Under the pieces are notes generated by a model. The model had not been told where the DNA came from, searched no databases, and worked only from the letters and a program-made list of their open reading frames with translations. A stretch of 64,000 nt of DNA from Sipunculus nudus (Eukaryota > Annelida > Sipuncula > Golfingiida > Sipunculidae), in contig CM049314.1 in NCBI GenBank assembly GCA_026874595.1, forward strand, positions 1,325,318-1,389,317, given 5' to 3'. Shown here in pieces: positions 44,101 through 58,400 of the stretch. How positions within the stretch are numbered: position 1 is the stretch's first letter; each line of letters begins with the position of its first letter. Made by a program: the position numbers and the translations under genes.

Positions 44101-46858
44101 CAGGAGGTGATAGTGTACAACCCAGTAAAACATTACTACTATCAAGCAGGAGGTGATATTGTACAACCCAGTAAAACATTACTACTATCAAGTAGGATTT
44201 GATATTTTACAACCCAGTAAAACATTACTACTATCAAGCAGGAGGTGATATTGTACAACCCAGTAAAACATTACTACTATCAAGCAGGAGGTGATATTGT
44301 ACAACCCAGTAAAACATTACTACTATCAAGCAGGAGGTGATATTGTACAACCCAGTAAAACATTACTACTATCAAGCAGGAGGTGATATTGTACAACCCA
44401 GTAAAACATTACAACTATCAACCAGGAGGTGATATTGTACAACCCAGTAAAACATTACTACTATCAAGAAGGAGGTGATATTGTACAACCCAGTAAAACA
44501 TTACTACTATCAAGCAGGAGGTGATATTGTACAACCAAGTAAAACATTACTACTATCAAGCAGGAGATGATATTGTACAACCAAGTAAAACATTACTACT
44601 ATCAAGCAGGAGATGATATTATACAACCCAGTAAAACATTACTCCTATCAAGCAGGAGGTGATATTGTACAACCCAGTAAAACGTTACTACTATCAAGCA
44701 GGAGGTGATATTGTACAACCCAGTAAAACATTACTACTATCAAGCAGGAGGTGATATTGTACAATCCAGTAAAACATTACTACTATCAAGCAGGAGGTGA
44801 TATACAACCCAGTAATACATTACTACTATCAAGCAGGAGGTGATATTGTACAACCCAGTAATACATTACTACTATCAAGGAGGAGGTGATATTGTACAAC
44901 CCAGTAATATATTACTACTATCAAGCAGGAGGTGATATAGTTCAACCCAGTAAAACATTACTCCTATCAAGCAGGAGGTGATATTGTACAACCTAGCAAA
45001 ACATTACTTCTATCAAGCAGGAGGTGATATTGTACAACCCAGTAAAACATTACTACTATCAAGGAGGAGGTGATATTGTACAACCCAGTAATATATTACT
45101 ACTATCAAGGAGGAGGTGATATAGTTCAACCCAGTAAAACATTACTCCTATCAAGCAGGAGGTGATATTGTACAACCTAGCAAAACATTACTACTATCAA
45201 GCAGGAGGTGATATTGTACAACCCAGTAAAACATTACTACTATCAAGCAGGAGGTGATATTGTACAACCCAGTAAAACATTACTCCTATCAAGCAGGAGG
45301 TGATATTGTACAACCCAGTAAAACATTACTCCTATCAAGCAGGAGGTGATATTGTACAACCCAGTAAAACATTACTCCTATCAAGCAGGAGGTGATATTG
45401 TACAACCCAGTAAAACATTACTACCATCAAGAAGGAGGTGATAGTGTACAACCCAGTAAAAACATTACTCCTATCAAGCAGGAGGTGATATTGTACAACC
45501 CAGTAAAACATTACTCCTATAAAGCAGGAGGTGATATTGTACAACCATGTAAAACATTACTACTATCAAGCAGGAGGTGATATTGTACAATCCAGTAAAA
45601 CATTACTACTATCAAGCAGGAGGTGATATTATACAACCCAGTAATACATTACTACTATCAAGCAGGAGGTGATATTGTACAACCCAGTAATACATTACTA
45701 CTATCAAGGAGGAGGTGATATTGTACAACCCAGTAATATATTACTACTATCAAGGAGGAGGTGATATAGTACAACCCAGTAAAACATTACTACTATCAAG
45801 GAGGAGGTGAAATTTTACAACCTAGCAAAACATTACTCCTATCAAGCAGGAGGTGATATTGTACAACCCAGCAAAACATTACTTCTATCAAGCAGGAGGT
45901 GATATTGTACAACCCAGTGAAACATTACTCCTATCAAGCAGGAGGTGATATTGTACAACCCAGTAAAACATTGCTACCATCAAGCAGGAGGTGATATTGT
46001 ACAACCCAGTAAAACATTACTACCATCAAGCAGGAGGTGATAGTGTACAACCCAGTAAAACATTACTCCTATCAAGCAGGAGGTGATATTGTACAACCCA
46101 GTAAAACATTACTACTATCAAGCAGGAGGTGATATTGTACAACCCATAAAAACATGTCAACTATCAAGCAGGAGGTGATATTGTACAACCCAGTAAAACG
46201 TTACTACTATCAAGCAGGAGGTGATATTGTACAACCCAGTAAAACATTACTCCTATCAAGCAGGAGGTGATATTGTACAACCCAGGAAAACATTATTACT
46301 ATCAAGCAGGAGGTGATATTGTACAACCCAGTAAAACATTACTACTATCAAGCAGGAGGTGATATTGTACAACCCAGTAAAACATTACTACCATCAAGCA
46401 GGAGTTGATATTGTACAACCCAGTAAAACATTACTCCTATCAAGCAGGAGGTGATATTGTACAACCCTGTAAAACATTACTACCATCAACCAGGAGGTGA
46501 TATTGTACAACCCTGTAAAACATTATTGCTATTAACCAGGAGGTGATATTGTACAACCCAGCAAAACATTACTACTATCAAGCAGGAGGTGATATTGTAC
46601 AACCAAGTAAAACATTACTCCCATCAAGAAGGAGGTGATATTGTACAACCCAGTAAAACATTACTACCATCAACCAGGAGGTGATATTGTACAACCCTGT
46701 AAAACAGTATTACTATCAACCAGGGGGTGATATTGTAAAACCCAGCAAAACATTACTACTATCAAGAAGGAGGTGATATAGTACAACCCAGTAAAACGTT
46801 ACTACTATCAAGCAGGAGGTGATATTGTACAACCCAGTAAAACGTTACTACTATCAAG
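41154..46858. repeat. 46-bp minisatellite array, second segment
   Basis: About 124 units of the same 46-bp family. Local homogenised runs include the CCCAGGAAAACATTACTACT subtype at 41440-41800 and an 8-unit block (368 bp) repeated at 42071 and 42439 (marker CCCATCAACCAGGAGTTGAT). From about 44171 rightward the sequence belongs to the left copy of a 3.48-kb duplication. Confidence 0.95.
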
Positions 46859-46964
46859 CAGGAGGTGATATTGTACAACAGGAGGAGGTGATATTGTACA
46901 ACAGGAGGAGGTGATATTGTACAACTGGAGGAGGTGATATTGTACAACAGGAGGAGGTGATATT
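46859..46964. repeat. 23-bp sub-array, short run
   Basis: About four copies of AGGAGGTGATATTGTACAAC plus AGG, i.e. the first half of the 46-bp unit without the CCCAGTAAAACATTACT half. Similar runs lie at about 47450-47546, 50293-50398 and 50885-50980; each is followed by a boundary module. Confidence 0.9.
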
Positions 46965-47141
46965 GAAGAACGCCGCCAATACTACAATCAAATTCAAGAG
47001 AACTGTCATTTAAATCGCCCTTTTCAATGGCGGCACTTCATACAGAGAAAACCCCCTGTTGAATAACTGAGGACAGTGTCGTATATTTCCCAGTGTGTTT
47101 TCATAGCACGAGAGGTAACATTTATCTGATGTTAACAGATT
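46965..47141. repeat. captured array-boundary module, long form (also 50399-50575)
   Basis: Begins GAAGAACGCCGCCAATACTA and ends GATGTTAACAGAT; about 96% like the sequence at the true right border of the whole array (54636-54812), where it continues into low-copy DNA. It contains GCCGCCA and TGGCGGC as an inverted repeat about 45 bp apart. A shorter form (104 bp) is at 47547-47650 and 50981-51084. The modules are therefore border DNA carried into the array. Confidence 0.85.
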
Positions 47142-50100
47142 AGTAAAACATTACTACCATCAACCAGGAGGTGATATTGTACAACCCTGTAAAACATTAT
47201 TACTATCAACCAGGAGGTGATATTGTACAACCCAGCAAAACATTACTACCATCAAGCAGGAGGTGATATTGTACAACCCAGTAAAACATAACTCCTATCA
47301 AGCAGGAGGTGATATTGTACAGCCCAGTAATACATTACTACTATCAAGCAGGAGGTGATATTGTACAACCAAGTAAAACATTACTACTATCAAGCAGGAG
47401 GTGATATTGTACAACCCAGTAAAACCTTACTACTATCAAGCAGGAGGTGATATTGTACAACAGGAGTAGGTGATGTTGTACAACAGGAGGAGGTGATATT
47501 GTACAACAGGAGGAGGTGATATTGTACAACAGGAGGAGGTGATATTGAAGAACGCTGCCAATACTACAATCAAATTCAAGAGAACTGTCATTTAAATCAC
47601 CCTTTTCAATGGCGGCGCCTCATACAGAGAAAACCCCTTATTGAATAACAGCAAAACATTACTACTATCAAGTAGGATTTGATATTTTACAACCCAGTAA
47701 AACATTACTACTATCAAGCAGGAGGTGATATTGTACAACCCAGTAAAACATTACTACTATCAAGCAGGAGGTGATATTGTACAACCCAGTAAAACATTAC
47801 TACTATCAAGCAGGAGGTGATATTGTACAACCCAGTAAAACATTACTACTATCAAGCAGGAGGTGATATTGTACAACCCAGTAAAACATTACAACTATCA
47901 ACCAGGAGGTGATATTGTACAACCCAGTAAAACATTACTACTATCAAGAAGGAGGTGATATTGTACAACCCAGTAAAACATTACTACTATCAAGCAGGAG
48001 GTGATATTGTACAACCAAGTAAAACATTACTACTATCAAGCAGGAGATGATATTGTACAACCAAGTAAAACATTACTACTATCAAGCAGGAGATGATATT
48101 ATACAACCCAGTAAAACATTACTCCTATCAAGCAGGAGGTGATATTGTACAACCCAGTAAAACGTTACTACTATCAAGCAGGAGGTGATATTGTACAACC
48201 CAGTAAAACATTACTACTATCAAGCAGGAGGTGATATTGTACAATCCAGTAAAACATTACTACTATCAAGCAGGAGGTGATATACAACCCAGTAATACAT
48301 TACTACTATCAAGCAGGAGGTGATATTGTACAACCCAGTAATACATTACTACTATCAAGGAGGAGGTGATATTGTACAACCCAGTAATATATTACTACTA
48401 TCAAGCAGGAGGTGATATAGTTCAACCCAGTAAAACATTACTCCTATCAAGCAGGAGGTGATATTGTACAACCTAGCAAAACATTACTTCTATCAAGCAG
48501 GAGGTGATATTGTACAACCCAGTAAAACATTACTACTATCAAGGAGGAGGTGATATTGTACAACCCAGTAATATATTACTACTATCAAGGAGGAGGTGAT
48601 ATAGTTCAACCCAGTAAAACATTACTCCTATCAAGCAGGAGGTGATATTGTACAACCTAGCAAAACATTACTACTATCAAGCAGGAGGTGATATTGTACA
48701 ACCCAGTAAAACATTACTACTATCAAGCAGGAGGTGATATTGTACAACCCAGTAAAACATTACTCCTATCAAGCAGGAGGTGATATTGTACAACCCAGTA
48801 AAACATTACTCCTATCAAGCAGGAGGTGATATTGTACAACCCAGTAAAACATTACTCCTATCAAGCAGGAGGTGATATTGTACAACCCAGTAAAACATTA
48901 CTACCATCAAGAAGGAGGTGATAGTGTACAACCCAGTAAAAACATTACTCCTATCAAGCAGGAGGTGATATTGTACAACCCAGTAAAACATTACTCCTAT
49001 AAAGCAGGAGGTGATATTGTACAACCATGTAAAACATTACTACTATCAAGCAGGAGGTGATATTGTACAATCCAGTAAAACATTACTACTATCAAGCAGG
49101 AGGTGATATTATACAACCCAGTAATACATTACTACTATCAAGCAGGAGGTGATATTGTACAACCCAGTAATACATTACTACTATCAAGGAGGAGGTGATA
49201 TTGTACAACCCAGTAATATATTACTACTATCAAGGAGGAGGTGATATAGTACAACCCAGTAAAACATTACTACTATCAAGGAGGAGGTGAAATTTTACAA
49301 CCTAGCAAAACATTACTCCTATCAAGCAGGAGGTGATATTGTACAACCCAGCAAAACATTACTTCTATCAAGCAGGAGGTGATATTGTACAACCCAGTGA
49401 AACATTACTCCTATCAAGCAGGAGGTGATATTGTACAACCCAGTAAAACATTGCTACCATCAAGCAGGAGGTGATATTGTACAACCCAGTAAAACATTAC
49501 TACCATCAAGCAGGAGGTGATAGTGTACAACCCAGTAAAACATTACTCCTATCAAGCAGGAGGTGATATTGTACAACCCAGTAAAACATTACTACTATCA
49601 AGCAGGAGGTGATATTGTACAACCCATAAAAACATGTCAACTATCAAGCAGGAGGTGATATTGTACAACCCAGTAAAACGTTACTACTATCAAGCAGGAG
49701 GTGATATTGTACAACCCAGTAAAACATTACTCCTATCAAGCAGGAGGTGATATTGTACAACCCAGGAAAACATTATTACTATCAAGCAGGAGGTGATATT
49801 GTACAACCCAGTAAAACATTACTACTATCAAGCAGGAGGTGATATTGTACAACCCAGTAAAACATTACTACCATCAAGCAGGAGTTGATATTGTACAACC
49901 CAGTAAAACATTACTCCTATCAAGCAGGAGGTGATATTGTACAACCCTGTAAAACATTACTACCATCAACCAGGAGGTGATATTGTACAACCCTGTAAAA
50001 CATTATTGCTATTAACCAGGAGGTGATATTGTACAACCCAGCAAAACATTACTACTATCAAGCAGGAGGTGATATTGTACAACCAAGTAAAACATTACTA

Positions 50101-52984
50101 CCATCAACCAGGAGGTGATATTGTACAACCCTGTAAAACAGTATTACTATCAACCAGGGGGTGATATTGTAAAACCCAGCAAAACATTACTACTATCAAG
50201 AAGGAGGTGATATAGTACAACCCAGTAAAACGTTACTACTATCAAGCAGGAGGTGATATTGTACAACCCAGTAAAACGTTACTACTATCAAGCAGGAGGT
50301 GATATTGTACAACAGGAGGAGGTGATATTGTACAACAGGAGGAGGTGATATTGTACAACTGGAGGAGGTGATATTGTACAACAGGAGGAGGTGATATTGA
50401 AGAACGCCGCCAATACTACAATCAAATTCAAGAGAACTGTCATTTAAATCGCCCTTTTCAATGGCGGCACTTCATACAGAGAAAACCCCCTGTTGAATAA
50501 CTGAGGACAGTGTCGTATATTTCCCAGTGTGTTTTCATAGCACGAGAGGTAACATTTATCTGATGTTAACAGATTAGTAAAACATTACTACCATCAACCA
50601 GGAGGTGATATTGTACAACCCTGTAAAACATTATTACTATCAACCAGGAGGTGATATTGTACAACCCAGCAAAACATTACTACCATCAAGCAGGAGGTGA
50701 TATTGTACAACCCAGTAAAACATAACTCCTATCAAGCAGGAGGTGATATTGTACAGCCCAGTAATACATTACTACTATCAAGCAGGAGGTGATATTGTAC
50801 AACCAAGTAAAACATTACTACTATCAAGCAGGAGGTGATATTGTACAACCCAGTAAAACCTTACTACTATCAAGCAGGAGGTGATATTGTACAACAGGAG
50901 TAGGTGATGTTGTACAACAGGAGGAGGTGATATTGTACAACAGGAGGAGGTGATATTGTACAACAGGAGGAGGTGATATTGAAGAACGCTGCCAATACTA
51001 CAATCAAATTCAAGAGAACTGTCATTTAAATCACCCTTTTCAATGGCGGCGCCTCATACAGAGAAAACCCCTTATTGAATAACAGCAAAACATTACTACT
51101 ATCAAGCAGGAGGTGATATTGTACAACCCAGGAAAACATTACTACTATCAAGCAGGAGGTGATATTGTACAACCCAGTAAAACATTATTACTATCAAGGA
51201 GGAGGTGATGTTGTACAACCCAGTAAAACGCTACTACTATCAAGCAGGAGGTGATATTGTACAACCCAGGAAAACATTACTACTATCAAGCAGGAGGTGA
51301 TATTGTACAACCCAGAAAAACATTACTAATATCAAGCAAAAGGTGATATTGTACAACCCAGTAAAACATTATTACTATCAAGGAGGAGGTGATATTGTAC
51401 AACCCAGTAAAACGTTACTACTATCAAGCAGGAGGTGATATTGTACAACCCAGTAAAACATTACTACTATCAAGGAGGAGGTGATATTGTACAACCATGT
51501 AAAACATTACTACTATCAAGCAGGAGGTGATATTGTACAACCCAGGAAAACATTACTACTATCAAGCAGGAGGTGATATTGTACAACCATGTAAAACATT
51601 ACTACTATCAAGCAGGAGGTGATATTGTACAACCCAGTAAAACACTACTATCAAGGAGGAGGTGATATTGTACAACCCAGTAATACATTTCTCCTTTCAA
51701 GCAGGAGGTGATATTGTACAACCCAGTAAAACATTACTACTATAAAGGAGGAGGTGATATTGTACAACCCAGTAAAACATTACTCCTATCAAGCAGGAGG
51801 TGATATTGTACAACCCAGTAAAACATTACTACTATCAAGCAGGAGTTGATATTGTACAACCCAGTAAAACATTACTACTATCAAGCAGGAGGTGATATTG
51901 TACAACCCAGTAACACATTACTACTATCAAACAGGAGGTGATATTGTACAACCCAGATAAACATTACTACTATCAAGCAGGAGGTGATATTGTAAAACCC
52001 AGTAAAACATTACTAATATCAAGAAGGAGGTGATATTGTACAACCCAGTAAAACATTACTACTATCAAGCAGGAGGTGATATTGTACAACCCAGTAAAAC
52101 ATTACTACTATCAAACAGGAGGTGATATTGTACAACCAAGTAAAACATTACTACCATCAACCAGGAGGTGATATTGTACAACCCAGCAAAACATTACTAC
52201 TATCAAGAAGGAGGTGATATTGTACAACCCAGTAAAACGTTACTACTATCAAGCAGGAGGTGATATTGTACAACCCAGCAAAACATTACTACTATCAAGC
52301 ATGAGGTGATATTGTACAACCCAGCAAAACATTACTACTATCAAGCAGGAGGTGATATTGTACAACCCAGGAAAACATTACTACTATCAAGGAGGACGTG
52401 ATATTGTACAACCCAGTAAAACACTACTATCAAGGAGGAGGTGATATTGTACAACCCAGTAATACATTACTCCTTTCAAGCAGGAGGTGATATTGTACAA
52501 CCCAGTAAAACATTACTACTATAAAGGAGGAGGTGATATTGTACAACCCAGTAAAACATTACTACTATCAAGCAGGAGTTGATATTGTACAACCCAGTAA
52601 AACATTACTACTATCAAGCAGGAGGTGATATTGTACAACCCAGTAACACATTACTACTATCAAACAGGAGGTGATATTGTACAACCCAGATAAACATTAC
52701 TACTATCAAGCAGGAGGTGATATTGTAAAACCCAGTAAAACATTACTACTATCAAGAAGGAGGTGATATTGTACAACCCAGTAAAACATTACTACTATCA
52801 AGCAGGAGGTGATATTGTACAACCCAGTAAAACATTACTCCTATCAAACAGGAGGTGATATTGTACAACCAAGTAAAACATTACTACCATCAACCAGGAG
52901 GTGATATTGTACAACCCAGCAAAACATTACTACTATCAAGCAGGAGGTGATATTGTACAACCCAGCAAAACATTACTACTATCA
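47142..52984. repeat. 46-bp minisatellite array, third segment (with 23-bp runs and modules)
   Basis: Includes the right copy of the 3.48-kb duplication up to 51084. Beyond it lies another 46-bp stretch containing a block repeated at 51641 and 52420 (offset 779). Short 23-bp runs precede the modules at 47547, 50399 and 50981. Unit variants include GTAATACATTACTAC and GGAGGAGGTGATATTTTACA. Confidence 0.95.
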
Positions 52985-54635
52985 ACAGCAGGAGGTGATA
53001 TTGTACAACAGGAGGAGGTGATATTGAACAACAGGAGGAGGTGATATTGTACAACAGGAGGAGGTGATATTGTACAACAGGAGAAGGTGATATTGTACAA
53101 CAGGAGGAGGTGATATTGTACAACAGGAGGAGGTGATATTGTACAAGAGGAGGAGGTGATATTGTACAACAGGAGGAGGTGATATTGTATAACAGGAGTA
53201 GGTGATATTGTACAACAGGAGTAGGTGATATTGTACAACAGGAGTATGTGATATTATACAACAGGAGGAGGTGATATTGTACAACAGGAGTAGGTGATAT
53301 TGTACAACAGGAGGAGGTGATATTGTACAACAGGAGGAGGTGATATTGTACAACAGGAGGAGGTGATATTGTACAACAGGAGGAGGTGATATTGTACAAC
53401 AGGAGGAGGTGATATTGTACAACAGGAGGAGGTGATATTGTACAACAGGAGGAGGTGATATTGTACAACAGGAGGAGGTGATATTGTACAACAGGAGGAG
53501 GTGATATTGTACAACAGGAGGAGGTGATGTTGTACAACAGGAGGAGGTGATATTGTACAACAGGAGGAGGTGATATTGTACAACAGGAGGAGGTGATATT
53601 GTACAACAGGAGGAGGTGATATTGTACAACAGGAGGAGGTGATATTGTACAACAGGAGGAGGTGATGTTGTACAACAGGAGGAGGTGATATTGTACAACA
53701 GGAGGAGGTGATATTGTACAACAGGAGGAGGTGATGTTGTACAACAGGAGGAGGTGATATTGTACAACAGGAGGAGGTGATGTTGTACAACAGGAGGAGG
53801 TGATATTGTACAACAGGAGGAGGTGATATTGTACAACAGGAGGAGGTGATATTGTACAACAGGAGGAGGTGATATTGTACAACAGGAGGAGGTGATATTG
53901 TACAACAGGAGGAGGTGATATTGTACAACAGGAGGAGGTGATGTTGTACAACAGGAGGAGGTGATATTGTACAACAGGAGTAGGTGATGTTGTACAACAG
54001 GAGGAGGTGATATTGTACAACAGGAGGAGGTGATATTGTACAACAGGAGTAGGTGATATTGTACAACAGGAGGAGGTGATATTGTACAACAGGAGTAGGT
54101 GATATTGTACAACAGGAGGAGGTGATATTGTACAACAGGAGGAGGTGATGTTGTACAACAGGAGGAGGTGATATTGTACAACAGGAGTAGGTGATGTTGT
54201 ACAACAGCAGGAGGTGATATTGTACAACAGGAGTAGGTGATATTGTACAACAGGAGTATGTGATATTATACAACAGGAGGAGGTGATATTGTACAACAGG
54301 AGTAGGTGATATTGTACAACAGGAGGAGGTGATATTGTACAACAGGAGGAGGTGATATTGTACAACAGGAGGAGGTGATATTGTACAACAGGAGGAGGTG
54401 ATATTGTACAACAGGAGGAGGTGATATTGTACAACAGGAGGAGGTGATGTTGTACAACAGGAGGAGGTGATATTGTACAACAGGAGGAGGTGATATTGTA
54501 CAACAGGAGGAGGTGATATTGTACAACAGGAGGAGGTGATATTGTACAACAGGAGGAGGTGATATTGTACAACAGGAGGAGGTGATATTGTACAACAGGA
54601 GGAGGTGATATTGTACAACAGGAGGAGGTGATATT
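52985..54635. repeat. 23-bp minisatellite array, about 72 units
   Basis: AGGAGGTGATATTGTACAAC plus AGG, highly uniform, with minor variants GATGTTG and GGAGTAGGTG. It is exactly half the length of the neighbouring 46-bp unit and shares its first half. Three units make 69 bp, or 23 codons, so the stop-free minus strand appears as frames up to 596 codons of a 23-residue repeat (YNITSSCCTISPPPVVQYHL...). These are not genes. Confidence 0.97.
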
Positions 54636-55474
54636 GAAGAACGCCGCCAATACTACAATCAAATTCAAGAGAACTGTCATTTAAATCACCCTTTTCAATT
54701 GCGGCGCCTCATACAGAGAAAACCCCCTGTTGAATAACTGAGGACAGTGTCGTATATTTCCCAGTGTGTTTTCATAGCATGAGAGGTTACATTTTTCTGA
54801 TGTTAACAGATTCTCGCCATGGCACCAGACGGTCTGTGATGAATATACACTGAAACCTTCTACGAATCCCTCACAATAAACATTTACGTTTGCGCCATTT
54901 AGTCGCGCTTTACAAACTGTTGTATAATAAAAAATGTTTGGGTAGTATATTTTGACACACCTTACAGGGGCGTATTTATACATAGAAATAAAAAAAATCA
55001 GCGCTTAATACCTTAAACAGAACCAGGCGTCATGACGCTTTTAAACCAACCCCTGATTGCGCTATTACTGGCGAAATGTACAAAGTGTTTATACACCATG
55101 GCAGGGGTCTCAAAATCCTGTATAACCCTCACTTATTATTATTATAATTATTATATAACAATTTTTTTATAGCGCTTTATCCAATACGATTATCCCTCTA
55201 AAGCGCCTTACTTCAGGCAGACATGTAATAAAAGAATTGAAAAACACTAATATCCTTTTTGAGACTAGATTAGAAAACCTAGTATCCAAGTTAAAACCGA
55301 GAGTCCATTTAAAGTAAAGTAAAAATTAATACATGGTAAAAGTAATAGGATAAGACATGATAAAAAACAATTTAACGCTGTTTATCTCAGAGCGTGCGCC
55401 TGTTTAAAGAGAGGAGATTTGTGTCCTTTGCGGAAAGACAAGTGTGATCCCTTAAAACCTCAGGAAGTTCATTC
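54636..55474. other. right border of the 46/23-bp array and low-copy DNA
   Basis: 54636-54812 is the apparent source of the modules found inside the array; beyond GATGTTAACAGATT the sequence is unique. 55163-55211 (TTTTTATAGCGCTTTATCC ... AAAGCGCCTTAC), together with the later GTTCATTCCACTTATCACCT, has the look of a dispersed invertebrate repeat; a weak relative of its start (TTTATATAGCGCC) is at 23137-23149. No gene recognised. Confidence 0.5.
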
Positions 55475-58400
55475 CACTTATCACCTGTAAGGCCTGATGT
55501 TAAACCCCAGTCAATCACTTATACCTGTAAGGCTTGATGTTATACGCCAATCAATCACTTATACCTGTAAGGCTTGATGTTATACGCCAGTCAATTACTT
55601 ATCACCTGGAAGGCTTATCACTTGAATGGCTTGATGTTATACGCCAGTAAATCACTTATCACTTGTAGGGCTTGATGTTATACGCCAGACAATCGCTTTT
55701 CACCAGTAAGGCTTGATGTTATACGTCAATCAATCACTTAAACCTGTAAGGCTTGATGTTATACGCCAATCAATCACTTATACCTGAAAGGCTTGATGTT
55801 ATACGCCAGTCAATCCTTTATCACCTGAAAGGCTTGATGTTATACGCCAGACAATCACTTATCACCTGAAAGGCTTGATGTTATACGCCAGTCAATCCTT
55901 TATCACCTGAAAGGCTTGATGTTATACGCCAGTCAATCCTTTATCACCTGAAAGGCTTGATGTTATACGCCAGTCAATCCCTTATTGACCTTAAAGGCTT
56001 GATGTTATACGCCAGACAATCACTTATCACCTGAAAGGCTTGATGTTATACGCCAGTCAATCCTTTATCACCTGTAAGGCTTGATGTTATACGCCAGTCA
56101 ATCACTTATCACCTGTAAGGCTTGATGTTATATACGCCAGTCAATCCTTTATCACCTGAAAGGCTTGACGTTATACGCCAGTCAATCCTTTATCACCTGA
56201 AAGGCTTGATGTTATACGCCAGTCAATCACTTATCACCTGTAAGGCTTGATGTTATATACGCCAGTCAATCCTTTATCACCTGAAAGGCTTGATGTTATA
56301 CGCCAGTCAATCCTTTATTGACCTGAAAGGCTTGATGTTATACGCCAGTCAATCCTTTATCACCTGTAAGGCTTGATGTTATATACGCCAGTCAATCCTT
56401 TATCACCTGAAAGGCTTGATGTTATACGCCAGTCAATCACTTATCACCTGAAAGGCTTGATGTTATACGCCAGTCAATCCTTTATCACCTGTAAGGCTTG
56501 ATGTTATACGCCAGTCAATCACTTATCACCTGTAAGGCTTGATGTTATATACGCCAGTCAATCCTTTATCACCTGAAAGGCTTGATGTTATACGCCAATC
56601 AATCCTTTATCACCTGAAAGGCTTGATGTTATACGCCAGTCAATCAGTTATCACCTGTAAGGCTTGATGTTATATACGCCAGTCAATCCTTTATCACCTG
56701 AAAGGCTTGATGTTATACGCCAGTCAATCCTTTATTGACCTGAAAGGCTTGATGTTATACGCCAGTCAATCCTTTATCACCTGTAAGGCTTGATGTTATA
56801 TACGCCAGTCAATCCTTTATCACCTGAAAGGCTTGATGTTATACGCCAGACAATCACTTATCACCTGAAAGGCTTGATGTTATATACGCCAGTCAATCCT
56901 TTATCACCTGAAAGGCTTGATGTTATACGCCAGACAATCACTTATCACCTGTAAGGCTTGATGTTATATACGCCAGTCAATCCTTTATCACCTGAAAGGC
57001 TTGATGTTATACGCCAGTCAATCACGTATCACCTGTAAGGCTTGATGTTATACGCCAGTCAGTCACTTATCACCTGTAAGGCTTGATGTTATACGTCAAT
57101 CAATCACTTATCACCTGAAAGACTTGATGTAAAACGCCAGTCAATCCTTTATCACCTGAAAGGCTTGATGTTATACGCCAGTCAATCCTTTATCACCTGG
57201 AAGGCTTGATGTTATACGCCAGTCAATCCTTTATCACCTGAAAGGCTTGATGTTATACGCCAGTCAATCACTTGTCACCTGTAAGGCTTGATGTTATATA
57301 CGCCAGACAATCACTTATCACCTGAAAGGCTTGATGTTATATACGCCAGTCAATCCTTTATCACCTGAAAGGCTTGATGTTATACGCCAGACAATCACTT
57401 ATCACCTGTAAGGCTTGATGTTATATACGCCAGTCAATCCTTTATCACCTGAAAGGCTTGATGTTATACGCCAGTCAATCACGTATCACCTGTAAGGCTT
57501 GATGTTATCCGCCAGTCAGTCACTTATCAACGGTAAGGCTTGATGTTATACGTCAATCAATCACTTATCACCTGAAAGGCTTGATGTTATCCGCCAGTCA
57601 ATCCTTTATCACCTGAAAGGCTTGATGTTATACGCCAGTCAATCCTTTATCACCTGGAAGGCTTGATGTTATACGCCAGTCAATCCTTTATCACCTGAAA
57701 GGCTTGATGTTATACGCCAGTCAATCACTTGTCACCTGTAAGGCTTGATGTTATATACGCCAGTCAATCCTTTATCACCTGAAAGGCTTGATGTTATACG
57801 CCAGTCAATCCTTTATCACCTGAAAGGCTTGATGTTATACGCCAGACAATCACTTATCACCTGAAAGGCTTGATGTTATACGCCAGTCAATCCTTTATCA
57901 CCTGAAAGGCTTGATGTTATACGCCAGTCAATCCTTTATCACCTGAAAGGCTTGATGTTATACGCCAGTCAATCCCTTATTGACCTTAAAGGCTTGATGT
58001 TATACGCCAGACAATCACTTATCACCTGAAAGGCTTGATGTTATACGCCAGTCAATCCTTTATCACCCGTAAGGCTTGATGTTATACGCCAGTCAATCAC
58101 TTATCACCTGTAAGGCTTGATGTTATATACGCCAGTCAATCCTTTATCACCTGAAAGGCTTGACGTTATACGCCAGTCAATCCTTTATCACCTGAAAGGC
58201 TTGATGTTATACGCCAGTCAATCACTTATCACCTGTAAGGCTTGATGTTATATACGCCAGTCAATCCTTTATCACCTGAAAGGCTTGATGTTATACGCCA
58301 GTCAATCCTTTATTGACCTGAAAGGCTTGATGTTATACGCCAGTCAATCCTTTATCACCTGTAAGGCTTGATGTTATATACGCCAGTCAATCCTTTATCA

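Larger units (their letters stand above)
44171..51084. repeat. 3.48-kb tandem duplication within the 46-bp array
   Basis: 44171-47650 and 47651-51084 match almost base for base at offset 3,480 (marker AGTAGGATTTGATATTTTAC at 44191 and 47671). After one 46-bp unit is missing from the right copy, near 50090, the offset becomes 3,434. Each copy contains the same succession: 46-bp units, a short 23-bp run, a 177-bp boundary module, more 46-bp units, another 23-bp run, and a 104-bp boundary module. The near-perfect identity implies a very recent event or an assembly artefact. Confidence 0.9.

Noticed and set aside
38491-54635. AGGAGGTGAT in every 46/23-bp unit looks like a perfect bacterial ribosome binding site
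   Set aside because: Eukaryotic satellite context, no start codons or coding sequence following; a coincidence of the unit sequence.
52890-54680. 596-codon minus-strand frame and overlapping 422- and 454-codon frames
   Set aside because: They are the 23-bp array read in all phases; a stop-free unit repeated 72 times. No signal of a gene around them.
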